From positions 10,780,001 to 10,844,000 of the forward strand of contig OZ035961.1 of NCBI GenBank assembly GCA_964034945.1: a stretch of DNA of 64,000 nt, in the 5' to 3' direction. This stretch comes from Chrysopilus asiliformis. Lineage: Eukaryota > Arthropoda > Insecta > Diptera > Rhagionidae. Shown piece after piece: positions 60,829 to 64,000 of the stretch. Within the stretch, counting starts at the first letter, position 1; each line of letters begins with the position of its first letter. Made by a program: the position numbers and the translations under genes. The notes under the pieces are model-generated. The model did not search any database, was not told the DNA's origin, and saw nothing but the letters and a program-made list of their open reading frames with translations.

Positions 60829-61035
60829 GTGAGTGACATTTCACGAAAGTAATTTAAATTTGATAATTCTATGGCTTTTGTAGATTCAATTGTGATTGCT
60901 CTGCTGTGCCTCGTCAGTTTCTCCAGCTACGTCTACTTGCCGAAATACACACAGACCCTAGTCCAACTTTTTTCGACGTCTCCTACAGTGACGACGGATA
61001 ATGTGGCGCCTCCCCAAAGGATTTCGCTTAGTTGA
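60729..61035 (+). CDS. SPTSSA: Serine palmitoyltransferase small subunit (ssSPT/SPTSSA-like)
   Basis: Small ER membrane subunit that activates the serine palmitoyltransferase dimer at the first step of sphingolipid synthesis. Two exons, 60729-60828 and 60884-61035, are split by a 55-bp intron (ATAA|gtgagt, tttgtag|AT). They encode 83 aa from MLQGVKKWLSYLYLQYELAT. The family signature YMFEPWEKRFINS lies at residues 23-35, with hydrophobic segments at about 9-24 and 35-53. The length fits the family (about 70-85 aa). The Met two residues before EPWE matches the ssSPTa type; in human proteins that position affects acyl-CoA choice. The fly homologue is ghiberti, from memory. The polar C-terminus after residue 60 is not recognised. 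Confidence 0.88.
60884..61035 (+). CDS. SPTSSA: ssSPT exon 2
   Basis: Acceptor cttttgtag. Encodes the second hydrophobic segment (NSIVIALLCLVSFSSYVYLP) and a Thr/Pro-rich end closing with TGA at 61033-61035. Confidence 0.87.
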
Positions 61036-61378
61036 AAGTCGTGGTTCCCTATTTCTCCAGCTGCCCCGATTCTGCAATTCCGTGATTTTTCTTCGTTCAA
61101 AACTGTATCCCAAGTAGGGTCGCTTCGAGAAAGAAAACGAAAACGATAATCAAATACCACAAAAAAAAAACTAGTAACGAAACGCAATTATTTATGTGAC
61201 TAATTTACATAGTTTTAATGTAGGAAAATTCATCTCACACTCTTCGACTGCACACCTAAATTAAGCTACGAATTAAAATCACTCAATGGAGAAAGTTCAA
61301 ATCAACATTTAGCATTTAATATGGATAATGGGATTGTTATAAAATTAAGGTTGCTACTATTTCAATTCATTAAAGATA

Positions 61379-61384
61379 AATAAA
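61379..61384 (+). terminator. Candidate polyadenylation signal of ssSPT
   Basis: An AATAAA hexamer 344 bp after the ssSPT stop codon. No transcript evidence is available. Confidence 0.4.
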
Positions 61385-62149
61385 CTTATAATTATGTTAA
61401 AAGTAAAAATTATATTTGAAAGAAAAATAAAAAAATGTATAGAAAATAACCGAGTATTTAATTCACTTTTTACAGATTCGCGTAATATTCACGACGCGGC
61501 AGACCAAACAAAACGGAGCGACACTCATTTTTATGGATCTACAAAAGCTATCAGAATTTTTACATTACCAAAGTAATTTTAGGTCGCAAAATCCGAATCG
61601 GTCAGCATCTTTATTTTTAAGATACTGAGGGTTACCGATAAATACAAATGCCCAAAAAAATACAAACGTAAATTACCCAGGATATCTCAGAAACTGGAGC
61701 TGATACACCTAAACCACTGCCGGACTCGAATTACCAAAAAAGGCTGAAATCGATTACCAAAAAGGCCGAAATCGATTACCAAAAATGGTCGAAAGCGATA
61801 CCAAATTCAATCATAAACGGAATTTTTTTTCATATTTTATTGGATCACGATTGAATGGAATTTTATGGAACTCTGCAGATAAGCTAGCGGTTAATTGATT
61901 GTAAAAAAAAAGCGTTAAAATATTTTGTTAAGTTCCTCTTGTCCCCCCCAGATTTTCATGACTGATTTTAATATTTCTTGGTTGCTAATGCCATCGTAAA
62001 AAAACTTTCATCGTAAAAAAACCAAGAAATATCAAATACACTACAGTAGATACTCGATATAGCCAGCCAATGCTAGTCGGTATCGTGAATATTCAATATA
62101 GGTTCTATGCGAAACGGTCTAATTGCATGTTAATCCCCGTTTTGGGTTG

Positions 62150-62382
62150 GTATTGCGTAACTTGTTTCAAGCGTTTGTTTCAAACGTCTGTTTCAAGCGT
62201 TTGTTTCAAGAGTTTGTTTCAAGCGTTTGTTTCAAGCGTTTGTTTCGAGTTAGAAGAAAAAGTAGTATTCGCTATCTGTTTGGCCCGAAATTTTAGTCGA
62301 AACAGATACAGCAAATACTATTTTTTCTAACAGTTCTTCTAACTCGAAACAAACGCTTGAAACAAGTTACGGAATACCACTC
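62150..62382. repeat. Small foldback repeat with 13-bp expansion in one arm
   Basis: Left arm 62150-62284 and right arm 62299-62382 are complementary (ggtattscgtaacttg, gagttagaagaaaaagtag blocks). The left arm holds six copies of tttcaagcgtttg (62165-62242); the right arm has about one. Confidence 0.75.
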
Positions 62383-62394
62383 CTGATTCCAATT

Positions 62395-62400
62395 TTTATT
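62395..62400 (-). terminator. Candidate polyadenylation signal of the ppk-like gene
   Basis: AATAAA on the minus strand, about 255 bp past the stop codon and just outside the inverted repeat at 62150-62382. Unsupported by transcripts. Confidence 0.3.
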
Positions 62401-62653
62401 AGAAAATTTCCAGTTCGCTGTGTTGAATGAATGAAAACGTGCTAGAATTACGATTACGCCGTAAAAATTAGTATCAAGAGATAAAACTTAATCTTTTTGA
62501 TAAAATTGAACTAAAAATAGTTTGATTGTAAAGCCACTGATTTTAGTGATAACTCCACATTCACTAAATCGTGTATTTTAGTTCTAAGATAACATTCCAA
62601 ACATATTTCAAACATTTCTACAACTAATTTTTTTTAAATTCCTCGAAACTGCT

Positions 62654-62814
62654 TTACTTCCTTTGTGGAGTTGGTATGGCAGATGATTGAGTAGATCTCG
62701 CTGCAACCCTCATATTTACCAATTTTCCTATTTGTATGGTAAATAGGTAAAAAATTTCTATTAAACTCAACAAGGAGATGCCAAAGAATAAACCAGAGAT
62801 GCCTCCAACTGAAA
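62654..62814 (-). CDS. ppk-like last exon: TM2 and C-terminus
   Basis: Minus-strand acceptor tttttgccag. Encodes SVGGISGLFFGISLLSLIEI and FYLFTIQ, then a short cytoplasmic tail ending PTPQRK and TAA at 62654-62656. A second acceptor four codons... close by (tttcag) is less likely because it removes the conserved S-V. Confidence 0.9.
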
Positions 62815-64000
62815 CTGGCAAAAAACAAAAACATTTTAAGTTCATGTGTCCGAAACGAATCGAATTAGCGATAAAATATGATTTCATAAATAGAATAAGT
62901 ACTTATCAAGTCCAGCGTCGTTTTGACTACATTTCGGATGTATCTTTGTGTCGGTAGGGCAATCATAGAAATTGTTATTGTACTGATGGCTTCTTCTTCA
63001 ATAGATCTATTTAATTGACAAAATAAGAAAGTTAAATATAAACATTGAATTTTATAAAAACCAAAAAAAAATGTTTTTTTCTTACTCGCCAGACGTGTAG
63101 ATAACATTATATTCTGGTTCTTCGCAAGATGAATAACACTCGCAATTTTTGCGAAGTTCTTTAAGATTGTCGAAATTGTCTGTTAAACATTTGAGACCTT
63201 CGACATCGCAAATTGGATGAAATGAATCTGTGTTTAAAAATTCAAAATTATTGACAAACTTTCATAAAACTCTTGTCGATTTTTAAAATAGGTGTAACTT
63301 CCCGACGGTTTAGTACAGTGAAACCTGTCGAAGTCGGATCATTGATAAATTGGAAACCCAAGCTAGTGTAGACGAATTTCTTGGCACCGTGTGATTCCTT
63401 CTTATTCAGGTTTCAGTGTAGTATTTTTTTAAATATTTTCCAATGTGTTAATCCACTGGGTTGTTTTGTTTGTAGATACTTACTATTACTTTTATGTGGC
63501 ATAAAATGGTGTGTGCACTGACATAGCATAACATGAGCATTTTTAACACATTCAACGATACAAGTTGAATAACTATAAAACTGATAAAGGCGATGCTCTG
63601 AAATTACAAGAAAATTGTAATATTTTTGCATATCCTTTATTTTCAGACATTTTTTTCACCGTCATTGTCGACTTCATTGGCGAATCGACAGTTCCGGTGT
63701 GAAATTGGAAAGCCGACCACTGATGGATCGTTAACGATTTCCACTACGTTGAATATAATCTCTTTGCTGGAGCCCCAAAGTACTGTTTCTCGAATGACAC
63801 CCTCAGACATCATGTAGGGGATATCGTTTGGTGCGTGCACATGAATTTGAATGTCTTCAGAGACCATGAAAGTTAGGGAACCGGGTCCTGTTTGTCGAGT
63901 GTTGACGAATCTGGGACCATCATAGGGTCTAGATTTTTTTTTTTGTTATAAAAATGGTATAAAATATTTAGACTTACATTTTTATTTTTAAATTTCGACC
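62654..64000 (-). CDS. Pickpocket-type DEG/ENaC sodium channel, 3' part
   Basis: Subunit of a trimeric, amiloride-type sodium channel in the plasma membrane. Reading from high to low coordinates the exons are 63978-64000 (partial), 63660-63928, 63484-63597, 63086-63227, 62903-63006 and 62654-62814, giving 270 aa plus stop with all phases in register. Family marks: extracellular PYDGPRFVNTRQTG and DIQIHVHAPNDIPYM; NCRF; the cysteine-rich stretch STCIVECVKNAHVMLCQCTH ending in FMP; CDVEGLKC and CYSSCEEPEYNV; then TM2 (VGGISGLFFGISLLSLIEIF) with G-I-S at the selectivity-filter position. The N-terminus and TM1 lie beyond the right edge. Which ppk paralogue it is cannot be told. Convergent with ssSPT. 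Confidence 0.92.
62903..63006 (-). CDS. ppk-like exon before TM2
   Basis: Encodes ESIEEEAISTITISMIALPT and ends VKTTLDLI. The sequence leads directly into the pre-TM2 S-V-G-G of the next exon. Confidence 0.88.
63086..63227 (-). CDS. ppk-like exon with CDVEGLKC and EEPEYNV
   Basis: Encodes FHPICDVEGLKCLTDN and NCECYSSCEEPEYNVIY, matching the C-x-x-x-x-x-x-C and C-x-P-x-C-x-E-x-x-Y pattern of the family. Donor GA|gtaaga. Confidence 0.92.
63484..63597 (-). CDS. ppk-like cysteine-rich exon
   Basis: Encodes HRLYQFYSYSTCIVECVKNA, then HVMLCQCTHHFMPHK, the conserved thumb-domain cysteine stretch. Acceptor aatttcag, donor AATA|gtaagt on the minus strand. Confidence 0.9.
63660..63928 (-). CDS. ppk-like extracellular exon
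   Basis: Minus-strand acceptor tttctag, donor GACG|gtgaaa. Encodes PYDGPRFVNTRQTGPGSLTF to FANEVDND, a typical palm/beta-ball region of the DEG/ENaC family. The donor choice gives a clean E-H-R junction. Confidence 0.88.
63978..64000 (-). CDS. ppk-like exon, cut by window edge
   Basis: Encodes GRNLKIK before donor AT|gtaagt (minus strand) and continues outside the window. The following intron is 49 bp. Confidence 0.7.

Larger units (their letters stand above)
61036..62653. other. Region between convergent ssSPT and ppk-like genes
   Basis: Contains the ssSPT 3' UTR, a three-unit repeat at 61735-61800 (cgattaccaaaaaggccgaa type), a pogo-like fragment near 62041 (TACAGTAGATACTCGATATA) and the foldback repeat at 62150-62382. 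No gene recognised. Confidence 0.6.

Overview
This is an AT-rich, intron-rich insect nuclear window. The coding content is that of a fly-like insect: the recognised Notch ligand matches Drosophila Serrate more closely than vertebrate Jagged, including insertions inside particular EGF repeats. I infer Diptera, possibly a lower (nematoceran) fly, but the species cannot be fixed from this sequence. No bacterial or organellar features were seen.

Three genes can be read at exon level. (1) Serrate, a DSL-family Notch ligand, occupies 9692-55440 on the + strand. Sixteen coding exons encode 1245 residues: MNNL domain, DSL domain, 14 EGF repeats, a VWC-like cysteine-rich region, one transmembrane helix and a 156-residue cytoplasmic tail. 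All exon phases fit and the stop is at 55438-55440. The first coding exon (initiator Met and signal peptide) was not found, so it lies upstream of the window or is unrecognised in 1-9691. (2) A two-exon gene at 60729-61035 (+) encodes an 83-residue small subunit of serine palmitoyltransferase (ssSPT/SPTSSA-like). (3) The last exons of a pickpocket-type DEG/ENaC sodium channel lie at 62654-64000 on the - strand; the gene runs off the right edge and is tail-to-tail with ssSPT. The three genes have no obvious functional link.

The rest is intron or intergenic DNA rich in non-autonomous DNA transposons. The best supported are: a 2.7-kb hAT-like foldback element with exact 8-bp target duplications and unequal arrays of a 125-bp unit in its arms (12219-14945), itself carrying a nested 404-bp TA-flanked element; a 283-bp element with a perfect 8-bp duplication (7127-7409); a PIF/Harbinger-like MITE (18828-18992); a piggyBac-like MITE flanked by TTAA (41910-42138); several Tc1/mariner- or pogo-like TA-flanked elements; and a composite made of a 120-bp-arm palindrome, five 122-bp tandem repeats and a GACA-type microsatellite (35445-36550). 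A dispersed repeat family, partly associated with GACA/GACG microsatellite tails, recurs along the window.

No novel protein system was found. The unusual material is structural: the foldback elements with unequal arms, a GC-AG intron in Serrate, and the layered repeat insertions.
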